Assembly (NCBI GenBank): GCA_009823395.1
Contig: CM020510.1
Coordinates: 6,473,773-6,537,772 of the forward strand
Source of the DNA: Thamnaconus septentrionalis
Lineage: Eukaryota; Chordata; Actinopteri; Tetraodontiformes; Monacanthidae
Length of the DNA: 64,000 bases
Reading direction: 5' to 3'
In this document: piece by piece, positions 13,301 to 27,185 of the stretch
Position numbering within the stretch: position 1 is the stretch's first letter
How the letters are laid out: every line of letters begins with the position of its first letter
The notes under the pieces: model-generated
The model's input: only the letters and a program-made list of their open reading frames with translations
Databases searched by the model: none
Told to the model about the DNA's origin: nothing
Position numbers and translations under genes: made by a program

Positions 13301-13826
13301 ATCAGCAGAACTGGACTCACCCCATTCCCCAATTCACTCCCCAATCCTCCTGAAATGTGTCGTGCATCCGTGACACCTATTTCTTACACAGTACTTACAT
13401 GAAATACCCACAAAGCAAATCACCACAAAAATTCTACATATACAACAAAACATAACTCAGCCATCAGGAAAGATATAACATCAGACAAAGTATAACATCA
13501 GACATGTAATGTGCTATACAAAGCAACACAACAAGAACAAAACTCCCCATTGAACGTCAGAATAATAAAATATATTGATAAAATTGTACTTTTTCGACTC
13601 ACCATAATGGGATCATTGTGACGCTCGCTCTACGGTGGATAAAGACAACACTGTGCGTAATAATAATTATTATCATTATGCATTCATCTGTGCTTATGGG
13701 CTCACTGGAGGTTTTTTATGAGCTCATCTCTCTGAACTGAACCTCGGTCGGTCGGTTGGTCGCACAATGGCCTCGACTGTGCGCCACTGCATAACGTCTA
13801 GCATAGCATATTTCGCAGCGTGGTCG

Positions 13827-13889
<63 letters not shown>

Positions 13890-16800
13890 CTCAGACAGGG
13901 TCTCGGCCTCCGTCCGTGGGCTGTTCGGATATTTCCCATTAATCGTCTTCCGTCATCCAGAGAAACATGACAGAAACACCAGAGGCACTTGTCTTCCTCT
14001 TCTTCTTTCTCTTTTTGTTCTTCTTCTTCCTTCTGCCTCATGGCGTCGGTCCGCCGGTTCGGTTCGTGCTCCAGCTGCCAGCTGAGAAGCTCTCGCCTCA
14101 ATGGGAGCGAAGGCAGGAGCCGGAAGTGTCGGAGCGTCGTGCCCGAGTGGCTGCTGGGATCTCGGATCAAGGCTCAGGGAGAGGAGGGACGTGGTTGGGG
14201 AACGGCGGCTGTGGCGGCGGCGGGGCTGTGGCGGAGGCGGCAGCTGGAGCCTCCTCAGCAGGTCCTCAGGCAGGTGGTTTCCTGTTTGCCATTTTATTTC
14301 GATTGTAGACCTCAACTTTTTATTGTAGTGTTTTGTCGTAACGTTGCTGCTGAGTCAGAGGTCCGAGGTCAGAGGTGTTGGCATTGTATTAGGCTGCATT
14401 CACATGAACATATTCAAAAAAACAAAAACAAAAAACAGGGCTTTTTTCCCCCCTGCCTTTAATGCTCATCAACTAATTTATAGAAGCTTTGTTTTGAAGG
14501 TGAAGATTTACACAAAACTCTTACGCAGGAAACAGTTTTTTTCTTTCATTTTTTTTGGATGAAAGCCAGATTAATATCCAGGCGCCTGGATCAGTGTGAG
14601 GAGGTTCAGAACCCTCAGACTTCATTTTCTCGCGAGTCTTCAACTTTACACACGTGTGACACAGCGAAGCAGCTCAGCCGGCACTGACTTGTCGCCGCTG
14701 TTATTGTTATTCGCCAGCCTCCCTCTAATTGCTGTGACGTGTGCGTGACAGCCTGCACATGTGGACGTGATCATTTTAAAATGACGTCTGTGCGTCCAGG
14801 GATATTTTTGTTTTCATGCTTAGTTGGGAGAAGAATACACGCTCGGACAGAAAACATGGTCGACCCCGCAGGTCTCCGTTATAAACACAGAAACTGTCCG
14901 GTTGAATCGTCCCCTCTATGTGGATGACATCATCGTATCGATTCGTCTCATGTGGCAACATCCGTTTTCTTACAGTCACTGAACGCACCTTTATCTTCTG
15001 CAGTGATGCTTCGGTCCTGCAGCTCAGACTGAAACTTTGCTGCCGCACTGATTTCAATACTCTGCTGCCCGTGAGCAGTGATTGGTCGTCCGGATCTCAA
15101 AGTTCAGCTGTGGGCTCTGGATATCTGCCTTCACTCGGCAGACACGTGCTTCCATCCAGACTTGTGTTTTATTTTTTTCCAGTCAACTTTGCCAGAAAGC
15201 ATGACGTCTCCGGAACTGAAACGGTGGAGTGGAGATTGTTTGCACCATAAATGGCTGTACTGTGTTTCCCCCATACAGCCGAGACTTGGAAGAAAATCTG
15301 AAAATCCTGATAACAAAACTTCATTTCGCTTTTCACCTACAGATTTTGCCTTTGCGTTGCTTCTCTGTCAACGTTGTGTGCTGTACACGTGCCCTCAGGA
15401 CTCGGCGTTGCGGTGTTTGTTTTCAAATTTGACACGGACTGAAATAGCCGGTGACCCCGCCGACCTCTCCTGTGTGCCAACCTTTGTACTCGAACCAAAC
15501 ATTCTGTCCCGAGATGACGGCTCTTCTCAAAAAACTCTGAGTCACTCTGAAAAAATGTTGACCTTACCTCCACCGAGAAATCTGTTTATGAGTGTGTGTG
15601 TGTGTGTGTGTGTGTGCGTGTGAATGTGTGTGTGAACATCTCTTCTCTCTGATCACTTTTAATTTTGACCTTTCTTTTCTTTGTTCTTTACTGTCTGTAG
15701 CTGTTAAAAAGAAAGATGAAGTTGTTCAAACAGATTATAGCTCCGTGTGTGTGTGTGTGTGTGCGTGTGTGCGTGTGACGTGCGCGCTGAACTGTGTCTC
15801 ACTGTTTCGGTGACTGTGAGAAAATTGGTTTCACCGAGATAAGAAGCTATTAAAATTCACTGGGCTCCCAGCGTCCTATCAGTATCACCTTCACTGTTAC
15901 TTCACCGTGTCATGTTTGCTGTGTGACTCTGAACCCCGACGGTTTTTGGTTTCGGGTGTCAGACGGCTGTGAAGTTTGGATCCTGACCGAGTGGTTAATT
16001 AAACCAGAGTGTCGGTATTGGTTTTCTTTTCTCTCTCTCTTGCTTCTTCTTCTTTTCTTTTTTTAAAGACGCCACGTTTAATCAAGCTGTAGATTCCAGC
16101 CCACACGTTGGAACAGGAAGTGGTCACAAGATACAGCAGAGGCCATAATTAATGACAGAGATGCTTCCTGTCGGCTCCGCTGAGCTGCGTCAGGAGCTTC
16201 ATGACTGGAGCTTTAAAAATTCAGTAGCGTCCTGCAGTTCAGTACTAATGTGTTCAAGTCTCATTCACAAAGTCGCATATTTCCTTAAAATTTAAAAAAA
16301 TAACTGATTGAATATTAATGCAGAATGGCTTTAATGGTATTTTTATAACAGTCTGAGGAGCAGATTTGTTAATCGGCCCCTTGTGATGTCACAAAGGGCA
16401 CCACTCCCCTTCCAGTGTTAGTGAGAACGCCCTTCGCCAGGTGTCGCCTCCTCCCTCTGAAACCACCTTGTTTATGTCCACTTCCAAGCAAGTGGAAGGT
16501 CCAACAAAGCAGGAGGCTGTAAACAGAGGGCTAATCATGCTGTTGGATAAGTCGCTGAGCTCCTGGTCGGGTAGAATGTTAACAAATAACTGATCTGGTC
16601 GATTACGGCACTTTTTAAATAATCAATCATTCTGGATAAAGGGGGAAAAAACATCACCTTGAAGTTTTTGCAGCCTTTCTAAGATTTTTTTAACAGCATT
16701 TCTATCAGTCACAGTGGCCTCAGTGACCAAAACCGTCTTTGTCTGACAGTAAAAGTTTGACCAGCGTCTCTGTGGATGGTGATTTATCAGGAGAGATGAA

Positions 16801-17825
16801 TGGACTCGCACAAAAGCTTCCGTCAGCCCCTGACAGCCGGGGGTTGGTGGGGATTGTGGGTAATTGGGTCTGTCGTTCATCAGACAATGTCGTCCTTCTT
16901 TGCTCCTCAACAGGCTTCTTATTTCCAGTGAAGCCAAACGTCTGCCCCCCACCACCCCTCCCCTCGAGCTTTATGATTGTGTTTGTTTCTCAGGAGAAAC
17001 TTGAGGTCGACACTGTTTGTGTTGCCGGGCCACACTGTATTTTTATTTTGGAACTGATATTATTGAGATAATTCTCTCGGTGCGTGTATGCGGTCGCGTG
17101 TTTGGAAAGTACGAAACATTCCAAGTCCTTTCCAACTGCTGCCAAAGTGTAAAACATCATGTTGGAATCCCTGCAATATTACACACTGTCAGTCCCCAAC
17201 CATGTGCAACACACGTATCACACACCTTTTAATCTCAGGCGCAATTACTTTTTTTTGTAGTGCAATACATATATTTTCAATGCAATATACACGTAGATGC
17301 TAGTGTGTGTGGGAAATGTATATTTTTTTCAATTTGGCAAAAAATATCAATTGTGTGTCAAATTTTGTGGATTTCAACCCAGCAGGAGTCTCTGCGTCCG
17401 TCATGTTGATGGATTGATGTCGTCCATTCAGGTTAATATGGCAGACAGGGCACTGTTGTGAAATTTAGGCTGGTTCTGGTTCAAACATGTTATTATCCTG
17501 TGATTTATGGGGGCGCCGTCATGTGACCCCCACTCACCCCCTCCCATCCCTGAAAGCAATAACAGCTGTAAAAAAAAAAAAAGAAGAGTAAAATCGGCTT
17601 CGACTCGCCGCTGCTTTGCACAAAAACCCATCCTTCACACGTGGAAAAAAAAGGCCCAGTATTGGCTTTTTTAATTTGAAAAATGTGCGTGGAGGTGAAA
17701 ACGAGGCGGATCGGCCCTTTTAAGGAGCTGTTCTGTCCGCGTCGGCCCTCTCGCAGGAGCCATAATTGTCTTCATTGAGAGGGCAAGGCAGGAAGTGGGT
17801 TTGGGGGAGGCATTTCTCCACCGCA

Positions 17826-17866
<41 letters not shown>

Positions 17867-18209
17867 GTCACACACACAGACGCAGGCACACACACACACA
17901 CACACACACACATACGTACACTCACACAGTTTTAAGCTGCCAGCGATTCTTAGCTTTAATGGTTTGGACTGTATTTAGGACGGACGTTGATGGAGCTGCG
18001 GCCCCTTTTTTTCTCGGCCGGCCGGCCAGAGACTCGCGGCCAGTGGGAAACTTTTTTTTTTTTTTTTTGCGGGATGGGTGTGTGCGTGTGCTGGAATGCG
18101 GTGACATCAGAGAGTCTTTCTGTCTGTCGCTGTGGAGGAAGAAGAAGATAAGCCTCCTCCTTCCTCACCTTCCTACCCACTCATCCATCTCCTCTTCTGT
18201 CCTGCCCGA

Positions 18210-18251
<42 letters not shown>

Positions 18252-20791
18252 CTCACCTCGCTCGCTCTATTTTTATCCGCTCTCCCACTGAGCTCACATC
18301 TGGATCAGATTGACAGTGTGAACAGCCCTTCAGCCATAAAAGACACACTGGGTTTTGTCTTTGTGTCTTTGTGTGTGTGTGTGTGTGTGTGTGTGCACGC
18401 GCGTGTGTGTGTCAGTCCTAAATTTACCTCTCGCCTCCAGAATAAAACTCATCCCGACCGCCCGTGTCTTCTTCCTCTTGGCGGCCCGATGCCTGAACTT
18501 TTCCAGACAAAAAACCCCCAACAAACTCCTTTCAGTTTGATTTGTCTTATTGTCCTTAAACGCGGCACGGCGGGAATCAGGTGGAATTACGCTTCCTTCA
18601 ACAGCGACTCCACGATCGGCCTCTTGCTGTATCGTGCAAATTGCACCTTGCTGTTCCAGTGTTGCTGCCGTCACCGTGATCTCACATTTAGGTGCATATT
18701 TTCTGCCTATGAGCCCATTAAAAACACGACGCTCAGGTCGGGATGACACTCGGGTGTTATTGCGCTGATGCTGAAAACACCGGGACGAGCGCCGCTCGGT
18801 GATGTCACAGCGGTGGAAATCGCCTCGCTGTAATCTGGAGGCCGAAAATGAGCTGCGGAGGATTTGGGCGCCGAGGCACCGCTGGGCTGTCGCTCAGAGA
18901 CCCCCGAAAACACTCCCTACGCTTGGGGGGAAAGGAGGGGTGTGGAGGGGGGTCGTCTCCTGACCCCGGCGACCTCTCATAACCTCAGCTCTTAAACGCC
19001 CAAAACACTCAGTCAACAGTTGGTTAACAAGCACCTGCAGGACTGACTCTCATCTTCCTAATGACGGGGCTGCAAACCTGGTGAGAGGAGGAGAAAACAC
19101 TCAAGTCAGTTCAGCAGGAGGAGGAGGTGGAGGAGGAGGAGGAGGAGGAGGAGGAGGAGGAGGAGGAAGTGTTTCAGCTGTTTCTGCTAATTTGTTAAAG
19201 CAAGCAATCTTATTGCTTTGGTTTTAACCTGTAATGTATTTATTTGCATTCTTTTGACTTAATTAATGAAATACTTTTTCACATGTTAAATATTTAAAAA
19301 AAGATAAGATTTGTACTTGACTGTCATGTTAAATCTACTTTTTTAAATCATTCTAATCCAATAGAAATGTTTTAGGACCCATATCATGAAAAAAATCTTT
19401 TACTTCTTTCGCTCACTCCATATTTTCACACTTGGCTCCGTACATCAGGCCTTGGTGATGTCACAAAGGGAGGGCGCTGATTCACCTCAGCCAAGTGTTG
19501 TCTCCTCCCTCCGAGAGAACATTGTTTTCGCCCCCCCGCGCCCACCTCTCAAAAACGCACAACAACAAATCACCGCTGTTGCGCGCTGTTCTTGCAGGAG
19601 GCTGCAAACAGAGGGCTAAATGTGCTCTTCAGTTTTCAGTGCGGGTTTGACCTCCGTCAGTCACGGCGACTCTCGTCTCTCGTCGTGTCTCTGCGCTCAG
19701 ATATGGAAGTTTTGCGTCCCGCCGCTGTGACCGTGGCGCTCGCTGGCTGTTTGGCTTGGACGAGTGCTCGCGCTCTATTAATAGGAGGAGGAACGATACG
19801 GGCCTGGGAATGTTGTCCTCTCCGGCAAAAACAAACTCTCCACTCACCCGCCTCTGCCCTCTCCACCTTCCCTCCCTCGCTGGCTCTGCCTGGGAGATGG
19901 GGATGATGGGGAGGGAAGGAAAAATGACAGAAGGGGTGGAGATGGAGGAAGAGGAGGAGGAGGAGGAGGATGTTAGCACGAGAGGACAAGAGGAGGATTG
20001 ATGTGCTTGCAGCGAGGAGAGAGGAAGAAGAGAAATTCATTTAGCGGGGTTCTCGCATTTTTTTGAGCCGCAGGGCAGCAGCGTGTTGGACGTTGTGCTC
20101 AGAAAATGTGAAGCTAGACATCCACTTGTCAACACTTCTTGAAGGAAATTAAATTAGGAAGTTTTTGTACTTGTTTGTTTCAGGAGCAACAAGTCTGCAA
20201 AGTGTGTGTTACACAACTGTGTTCCCATCAGTGCAGAAATGCAATCCTTAAGGTGGCCGACACAGAAAATAGGTCAAAAATAGAAAATCATGAGCATGTT
20301 TGCAAGTACAGTACACCCCTTCCGTGTGTGTGCATGTGAGTGTGTGTGCATGTGTGTGTGTGTGTGATTGTGTATTCCAGCCATTTGGACTGCGGCCAGA
20401 TAAAAGTTGGACGGCCGACAGGTGCAACGAGAAGGGAGGGAAAGATGAAATGAAGGAGATTCTTCCGATTCCTTCCATTCTGAGGCCGATCCCAGGGGTT
20501 ATTTTTGTCCCCTCCGAGGAGCCGTAGCCATAAACAGACTTGTGATGTAATCAGACCCCCACCCCACCCCCTCTTTTTTGAAGCCTCCTCCTCCCCTTTC
20601 TCCGCCTTTTTTCCAAGATTGAAACTTGATTTTGTTTTTGTTGATTTATTTATTTATTTTCGACAGATTTTTCCACAATTTGGCCCAAAAAGGCCAAAAA
20701 AAAAAATCACTTTTCTTTGGGAGGGGAAGCAGCAGTGAAACTGACAGGGACGCTTTCAGTTTGCCTGATATAATCTCCTTTTACTCACTGA

Positions 20792-20838
<47 letters not shown>

Positions 20839-22096
20839 CACTGCCATATAAGGAGAGAGTGAGAGGGAACCGTGCAGCCTTGGAGGGAGGGGAGGGGGTG
20901 GAGGTGGGGGGTCCCTCTTTTCTTCCGTCTGCTTTTCTTCCATTGGCTCTTTTCTTTCCCAGAGTTCACTGGCAGCTCTTCCTCCTTCCTTTTTCATGCC
21001 ATCTTCCGCTTTGCTTTGCCCAATTATCCTCCATGCCCCTCCCCCCCACCCCCCCTTTTCCTTTTGCCCTGAAACTGTATCTCTCTCTCTTTCTCTCCCT
21101 TTTGAAAATCTTCCTCTCTGCATTTGAACTTTCCTCCCTCCTCCACCTCCTTCTCCTCTTCCTCCTCCTCCTCCTCTCCCGCGGCTTCATTCATGAGTAC
21201 ACATTAACCGAATGTCCCGCTGTCTCGCCGGCTCCTGTTTAAATAGACCATTGATATTAGCTTAGTCCAAACACATGGTGCGCAGGAGTGCCAGGCCATT
21301 AGCAGCGTAGTCCGTTTTTAATCTGGTGTGCAAGCAAACAAAAGGAGTCGTTTTTTTTTTTCCCCCAGCCGCAGCAGCAGCAGCAGCAGCAGCAGCGGCA
21401 GCCGCAGCAGCAGCAGCAGCCGCTGGTTTAATGTGGCGAAGGCTGTTATTTTGCGGGTGGCGTCATTGTTAGCAAGGTCTTTCTTTCTCCCCTCTCTCTC
21501 TTCTCCACCTCCTGTCTGCAGACAAACCATTTGGTCCAAATGCTTTTTCCAGACTGAGCCCTGCAGATGACCTCCTGCATTTAATGGCGTTTTAAAAAAA
21601 AAAAAAAGAAGAAGTGTGTTCTTGGCGGTTTGGCCCGACCGGCCGTCTGCTGCCAACCACCATGTGCATTTTATCCGTCCCTACCGACGTTTTACCGCAA
21701 CAAAACGTGAGCCGCCTGCTGAGAAGGCCGACCAGGGTTGTCCTTGTTGTCGGCATTGTTGTTGTTGTTTGCACTCTTGTGTCTCATTTGTCGGTGTTGG
21801 CGCACGCCAGGCCCCGGTTTACTGGCCTCCGTCGGCTCCCTGAAAGCAAATAAAGGCCGAAGGAGCCGCAGCAGCTTTTACGATGAGTCAGAAAGTTCAG
21901 CGTGACTCGGCGGGTGAATATTTTGACTGAGAGCTGGTTAATGTGTACACTAAAGGATGACGGAGAGCAGAGAGCACCCCCTGCAGTGCCCTGTGTGTGT
22001 GTGTGTGTGTGTGAGTGTGTGTGAGTTTGAGAAGGAATGTGGCCATTTCATGAGAGCAACTTGGAAGCCGGTGCCTTTTCCTGGGAGTATCCGGTA

Positions 22097-22152
<56 letters not shown>

Positions 22153-25100
22153 AGAATAAAAGAGGAAAATGTTTCCCTTTTTTAGTTCCATCTCCCTGGG
22201 AGCAGAACTCAGGGGAGGCTCCTCAGGCAGCTCCTATCTTTAGTTCATGGATCATTATTTGACGTCTGTGCTGCTTTTTCGTCGAAAAGGAAAAAAAGAA
22301 CAATCACTTTAAAAAAAGGAAAACGGCTGAGGCTGGAGTGAAGTGTAAAAACACTTTGCTGAGGCTGAAAATTCTTTGAAAGTTCATGCCTGATCTTTAT
22401 TTTCCATGACAAAAAAAAAAAAAAACTATGAATCTGCCAAAAATGGCGGATTCAAAATGGCGAAATTAGCCCTCTGTTTACAGCCTCCTGTCAAAATACA
22501 GTGTTAGTCCTTCCGCATATGGATCCAACAATTGGCTGGGGGTGTGTTCACTAATCTTGGAAAGGCATGGGTGCACTTTGTGACATCATGAGGGGCCGAT
22601 TTCTAGACCTGTCGGTTGTAGAATGTCGGATGGACATTTTTTAATCCTGCGGACTTCACTGTCTACCAATAATTTCAGAAAATAAGTAATCATAATAATT
22701 GTAATATTACAATATAGAGTAATAAAATACACTAGTGACAGAAAAAAACAATCTTGAAAGCAAACATATTCCACATGCCCGTTGGTTTCTATGATTGTTA
22801 CATTCTAATTCTAATGATCAGAGTCTTGAGCTGTGACGAAACACTGGGCAGTTTTATTAGAGGTGAACAGCAGAAGATCAAAGAGCAGCACTGAAGGCTT
22901 TTACCAACTCCTGACATGAGAAAGAAATCCTTTGAATCTGGGAAAGTTTTCCTCCTGGCCTGCCAGGTTGCTTGTTAACACTGATCCGTAGATGTGATTT
23001 CCCATAAATATATGCAGTATATTTATGATATCTGCACCTGATGCTTTTGTGTTTGGACGTTCTCCTGGATATCGCAGTGACGTGTGGCAGCCCATCATGT
23101 GGACCAATGACGGCTCCAGATGTTGTTCACACGTGTTCAGTGTGTCTCTGGTTCTTCAGGGTCAGTGTTTAATGTGTGTGTGTGTGTGTGTGTGTGTGTC
23201 TTTTTCTTCATTCATGCTTTCTCTTCCATTCAGATGTTTCATCTGCAGCCATTGTTGCGTAGCAACCAGATGGCCAGAAGCAAAGTCTCCATGCTTTTTT
23301 CTGTGTGTGCAGACTTAAAAACCTGCCGTTTCACGTGGCTCCTCCCTCACTTTTCATTCATGGCTAAACGCGGCTGACTTTTTGGAGCAACATCCTTTTT
23401 TCCCCCCTCGTTTTTTTTCTCTCTTGAGTCACGAAGCCTTAAGGGTAAAATCCGTCTGAGCTTCTCCAGTTGCGCCGCCCACCCCTGCAGGAACACGGGT
23501 GGTGCCCAGGTGTGCCAGCATGCAGCTGCGTGAGGCAGAGGTTTTTTTTTTTTAAATTGTGCGAGCTTCCATTCAGGCGGAGAAAAGCGGGCGGCGCTGA
23601 TAAGGCGTCCTGGAGGGCTGCAGGGGATGATGGAGGGTTTCCAAGGTGCCTCTGATCCGTGCAGAAACATCTGCGCGTCCTCCAGGAGCCGAGCAGGAAG
23701 AGTCATTCCACGTTGTTGCTTGCTGGAACCCTTTTTGTGGGGGGGGGGGTAAAAGGTGCCTCGACGTCAGCGCGATGGAACCCACGGCTTTTATTTATTT
23801 ACTGTACTTCTGTCGTCTAGTGTCAAATTTCACGTAAAAAAAAAAAACTGCATAATTAGAAAAACACTGATGACCTCAGCCCTCTAGTGGCAGTTAAGAA
23901 GTAGTAACACAATTAGTGATCAGCTGCGCTGCTGCTGGTGATTAATTGTCTGGGTTTTTTGCTCATTTTTTGGGAAACAGGGACTCGAACAAAACAAAAC
24001 AAAACAAAACAAAAAAATCCCTCCTGGTGCAGCACGGTCTTACAGCCCAGGTCGCACTGCACTTGAACGCACCCCCGCTGTGCTGCCTGCTGCCGACAGA
24101 ACATTACGTCCACTTCCTGCTTGCCATGTTTGGGATGTTCAGTCAAACCCCCGACTGAAACTAAACCGGCCGTCTCAGCGTTGTTGTGTTTGGTCGCATG
24201 TTTGTGTGTCTCTGAGCACAAACAGAAAAAAGTGTCCTCACAACTTGGAATCAACTCTCCCTCTCTCTCTCTCTCTCTCTCCCCCCGCACTTGCCTCATT
24301 TTCCTGGAAAAAGTCCAACTATATCAACCTTCCATTACAAGAAACTTGACTTCTAGTTGTGCGAGCCAAGCTATTAATACTTATTGAGATGCTCGTATTG
24401 GATTGCAGGCTGCAAAGGGGTCGTCAATGTCAAGGGAAGTGGATGAAGAGGAGGAGAGGAAAAGCTGCACGGAAGAAGAAAAGCAGAGAGTTAATAGATT
24501 GGATTTGATTTGCAGTACAGTCGTTAGTTTGGGTCTGCAAACAGTTTGGAGCTGCTCTGAATTATTGCAGCACAGTTGCATTGTTTCCTCTCCCTTTTTC
24601 TGACTCTCTGGCTCTGGCTCAACCAAGCTATCTTGAGTGCTTCGGTTCGAGCTAGCTCGGTTGAATGTGCATGTATTAGCATTCGACCGTCGCGTTCCCG
24701 AAGTCTGAGCGCGAGAGGTGGTCGGAGAGGAACTGGGTGGGAGACACAGACGCTCTGAGAAGGTATTTCCGGAGCTTCGTCGGGGACAAGGCCGGCTGAT
24801 GGCTATCACAAGGAGGGGGGCGAGGGGGTCCTAGTGCACCATGGGATGCGGCGACAGACAGGAAGTGGAGGAGATTGCAGCTTGCAGGGAGCAGCAGCGG
24901 AGGATGTAAAGTGGCTGCGAAGCTGAAAAAAACTCCTGCGAACTCGATGCTTTTTCTCCCCCATTAGTTTGTTCAATACAAGAAAAAGTTCAGACGTTTT
25001 GATTGGACGTGAGCGTTCTAACTAAAGTTTCTAATGTGGAGAAGAGAAGAAGGAGGAAGCTTTCAGCCATCGAAACGCTGATTTCTCATTGGCTGATTGC

Positions 25101-25402
25101 ATGAACAAACAAATCACAACCTTTTCTCACCGTCGCTGCCGACGAGGCCGAAGGGAAGTTTGTGCAACTGTTGAGTTTTTTCTGGGACTCGGGATCCAGT
25201 TGCAGCTTGTTTTTGTTTGTGGCAAATCTGCACATCTCAGGTGTCTTCCACATGTGTCACAGCCAAGAGGAATATTCATCCCAGCCACTTTTCTTTTGCA
25301 CGTCCGTGTGTGTTAGCCTCAGCTATAATAGTGTCCGTGCCTCAGCCTCACCTCTCAGGGACAAAAGCTCTTTTCACAGTACACACATCTAACCCCCCCC
25401 CC

Positions 25403-25460
<58 letters not shown>

Positions 25461-26301
25461 ATAAAGGTGTGTTTGGCGAGAAGGTGGATCCGGTTACCAA
25501 ATTGTTCCCCTTCTCCACCGTTGTTTACTCTGCATTTTTAAAGCCCCTGCGACTGTCGACAGCTGCTGAATAACTGACCGTGTCGTTCCTAATGAAGTTA
25601 TTTGATGCGGTGCAGCACAGCAGCTTCTTGCATTAATCCAATAATGAGCCGTGTAAAAGTGTTTTCACTGTAAGGAAGGAAATGAAAGTGATACTTTATA
25701 TGTTTTATGGAGTTGAGGGGGGGTAGTTTTTACTGCCCTCTGGTGGATGCTGATGTTGACATAAATGTCCATTTGAATTTATTTTGGGGGCACGCAGTCA
25801 TTCGGATGCTTTGGCCCTGAACCAGTCGCTCATCCTGTTTCACCTCAGCCTGAGCCGCGCACATGTTCTGTCAGCTGTAACCGAGCTGTGGCGTGGGCGG
25901 CCGAATGGCGCGGAGGTCACACGAGGTCTGGTCGGCGGCAGTGGCGGCGGCTGATTCCTCCCACGTCCCGCACGTGTGCATCAGATGGTGCCGCTCCGAT
26001 GGGTTCCGCCCTGAACGCCTCGTGAGCCAAACATCAGATGTTGCGTCTGGCTCCGGTTCAGAAGGCATCAGTATGTATCCAAGCCGATATAAAGTTTACT
26101 GTATAGTGTGTACTGCGAACTGTAACCCTGCGTGGCAACTCCGATGATTGCCAATCGGAGACCCTGAAGAGAAGATGAGTCTTTATGGTCACACAGCAGT
26201 GAACTCTGCAGTGTAGAGAGCTGCTGAGTAGACGCAGTGAGGAGGAAGCATCTGTAGAGAGACCTTGTATGTGTGTATATATATGTATATGTATGTATGT
26301 G

Positions 26302-26338
<37 letters not shown>

Positions 26339-27152
26339 GTGTGTGTGTGTGTGTCAATATATCGATTAAATATCGATATTGAAAACTAAAAACGGCTCAA
26401 TATGACTTTTCCGTAGTGTCGATATGCAGATAGTCAACGTGCGGCGCCGCCAACACACACACACACACAAACACTCAAACACTGCATCAGGAACACGGCA
26501 CAGCAAACAGCCCACCAACCAACCAGAACCCGTGTGTGCGATTACTCACAGATCTGCAGGCGACTGATGACGTCAGCGTTTGTGTGTCACCCGCCAACGT
26601 TGTTTGCCGTTTGCGAACACCACCGTTCATTACATCCTCTGTACTTGTGACCTCACCGTCTCGCTAGGCCAGGTTTTCTCTTTTTTTGCACCTGTTATCT
26701 TATCGTCTATTGTTGGGTTCCCAAAGCCAGGTGGGCTAAAGGAGCCATCATTGCACTTCACCGTCACCGCTCTGTCATAGAGTTGTACTCTGGATAGTTG
26801 TTAAGGTTGTGTTGTTGTTTTCTCCACCGTAAAGTGCATTCAAAATTAGCATTTAGCTTCAGTCGCGCAGTTGTGTTTGCGTGCTTGCTGCGGGCGCTGC
26901 ACCGTCGCTGCGGTCGAACTAGGGCTGGGCAATTTTGGACAAAAAAAAAAAAACGGATTATTTTTCTCTGAAAACTCTATAAATCTACATCGATTTCGAT
27001 TTTGATTTGTTTGTGAGCATTCTCACAAAAGTGAGCATTCTTTTTAACCACTTTGAAATGATGAATTGAAATAGATTTTTAAACCAGGTGGCAGATCTTC
27101 AGCTGAGTAGTCACGGTTGTGCTCCTCTCTCTGTGAATGGCTTTGTGCACGC

Positions 27153-27185
<33 letters not shown>

